Positions 13,991 through 15,087 of a stretch of DNA of 15,087 nucleotides are shown in pieces. The stretch is taken from NCBI GenBank assembly GCA_910584325.1, contig CAJTZH010000065.1:1-15087 (forward strand). Direction: 5' to 3'. Position 1 is the stretch's first letter; the number at the start of each line of letters is the position of its first letter. Under the pieces are notes generated by a model. The model saw only the letters and a list, made by a program, of their open reading frames with translations. It made no database searches and was not told the origin of the DNA. Source of the stretch: an uncultured Lachnospiraceae bacterium. GTDB taxonomy: Bacteria > Bacillota > Clostridia > Lachnospirales > Lachnospiraceae. The position numbers and the translations under genes were made by a program.

Positions 13991-15087
13991 TTGGATAATT
14001 TCAGAAAAAAGATACGAATCGGTGACCTGCTTATATCAAAGGGCTTAATTACCCAGGAACAGTTGAATAAGGCGCTTGAGGACCAGAAAAACAAAAAGAA
14101 GCTTCTCGGTGATACGCTTGTGGAGAATGGCGCTCTTAGCAGGGCGGCATTGAATGATGCTCTCTGTGAGGCATTGAATGTTAAGTTTGTCGATTTGAAA
14201 AGAATGACAATTGATTCCAAGATTCTGGCACTTTTGGATGAAAATATTATGCGTAAGCATAATGTTGTTCCAATCGGATATCACAATGGTGATTTTCAGA
14301 CGTTACAGCTTGCGATGGCGGACCCGATGAATCTGATTGCGATGGATGATGTCAGTATTATCACCGGAAAACAGATTGTTCCGTATCTTGCCAATATAAG
14401 TGATATCGCAATATTCCTTGATAAGATGTTTGGCAAACAGCAGACCAAGGAGATGATTGATAAATTTAAGGCGTCTCAGGTTGCCAATATGGCACAGGAG
14501 AGCGCCGAGGACCAGGCAAGAAGAGATGAAGTCGAGAACTCCCCAATCGTTCAGCTTGTCAATAAGATGATAGAACAGGCTGTCAGGGAGAGGGCATCCG
14601 ATATTCATATCGAGCCGTTTGAGACGTATATCCGTGTGAGATTTCGTATTGACGGCGCGCTGCGTGAGATTATCACCTATGACGCCTCCATGTTAAATGC
14701 GATTACGGCGCGTTTAAAGATTATGTCCAATATGGATATTTCAGAGAAGAGAAAGCCGCAGGACGGTCGAATTACTATTTTCGTAGATGGAAGCGAGTAT
14801 GATATCCGTGTTTCCAATCTTCCGACCTGCTATGGCGAGAAGGTCGTTATGCGTATTGCTTCCAAGCAGGGATTTAAGCGTGAGAAGAAAGACCTTGGTA
14901 TGCTTGATGAAGATTTAGTAAAGTTTGACAATATTCTGAAAAACCCGCATGGAATTATTCTGGTAACAGGCCCGACCGGTTCCGGTAAATCGACAACGCT
15001 TTATACGGCGCTTAGCGCGCTGAATACGGAAGATGTTAATATTATCACGGTAGAAGACCCGGTCGAGGCGAATATAGACGGTATTAA
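13991..15087 (+). CDS. pilB: PilB/GspE-type assembly ATPase, 5' part (cut by window end)
   Basis: These are the first 365 codons of a type IV pilus or type II secretion assembly ATPase, which powers pilin polymerisation at the cytoplasmic membrane. Residues 9-61 form an MshEN domain: RIGDLL...ALEDQ (9-32), a 5-residue linker, then a second copy with LLGDTL...ALCEA. The N2 and ATPase domains follow, with RASDIHIEP, QDGRI, Walker A GPTGSGKST (327-335) and the Asp box ITVEDPVE near the end. Walker B, the His box and any tetracysteine zinc site lie beyond the window. The start is taken as TTG, with a GGGTGAT site 4 nt upstream. A GTG 9 nt earlier is in frame but lies inside that site. Retraction ATPases of the PilT type lack this N-terminal domain. 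Confidence 0.92.
   Translation, partial: MDNFRKKIRIGDLLISKGLITQEQLNKALEDQKNKKKLLGDTLVENGALSRAALNDALCEALNVKFVDLKRMTIDSKILALLDENIMRKHNVVPIGYHNGDFQTLQLAMADPMNLIAMDDVSIITGKQIVPYLANISDIAIFLDKMFGKQQTKEMIDKFKASQVANMAQESAEDQARRDEVENSPIVQLVNKMIEQAVRERASDIHIEPFETYIRVRFRIDGALREIITYDASMLNAITARLKIMSNMDISEKRKPQDGRITIFVDGSEYDIRVSNLPTCYGEKVVMRIASKQGFKREKKDLGMLDEDLVKFDNILKNPHGIILVTGPTGSGKSTTLYTALSALNTEDVNIITVEDPVEANIDGI

Noticed and set aside
1..15087. Insertion sequences, prophage, CRISPR, toxin-antitoxin or defence genes
   Set aside because: I found no transposase, integrase, repeat-spacer array or small paired genes. The coding is continuous with housekeeping-type genes on both strands.

Overview
The window looks like chromosome of a low-to-mid GC, Gram-positive Clostridia, most likely a gut Lachnospiraceae. 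This is an inference from the purine-rich AGGAGG ribosome sites with frequent GTG/TTG starts, sigma-A promoters with extended -10 boxes, clostridial-type lipoproteins, a heterodimeric ABC exporter and a KduI/KduD pair. I see no rRNA, tRNA, CRISPR array, insertion sequence or phage gene. No stretch longer than about 300 bases lacks a gene.

Left part (1-1900): the 3' end of an unrecognised acidic protein converges, across a perfect 15-bp hairpin, on a minus-strand cytoplasmic polysaccharide-deacetylase-like gene. That gene diverges from the next operon through an AT-rich double promoter.

Centre-left (1900-5800): a tight three-gene operon with 12-nt gaps encodes alanine racemase (alr), a PP-loop protein matching MurL (UDP-MurNAc-L-Ala-L-Glu epimerase), and a Mur ligase matching the MurD2 type (adds L-Glu). 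Together they would supply the D-Ala precursor and build D-Glu into the peptidoglycan stem by the ligate-then-epimerise route known from Xanthomonas, instead of the MurI/MurD route. This is the most interesting system in the window. A minus-strand type I DAHP synthase (first step of the shikimate pathway) converges on it.

Centre-right (7000-11000): a two-gene operon encodes the two half-transporters of a heterodimeric ABC exporter. Subunit 1 has a degenerate Walker B/switch pair, and the complementary degenerate signature is in subunit 2.

Right part (10960-15087): a strong promoter carrying a 21-bp operator-like palindrome drives kduI-kduD (unsaturated uronate breakdown to 2-keto-3-deoxygluconate). 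The dehydrogenase resembles the streptococcal gluconate 5-dehydrogenase/DhuD type. After a hairpin terminator come an unrecognised lipoprotein and the 5' two thirds of a PilB/GspE-type assembly ATPase with an N-terminal MshEN (cyclic-di-GMP type) domain, cut by the window edge.
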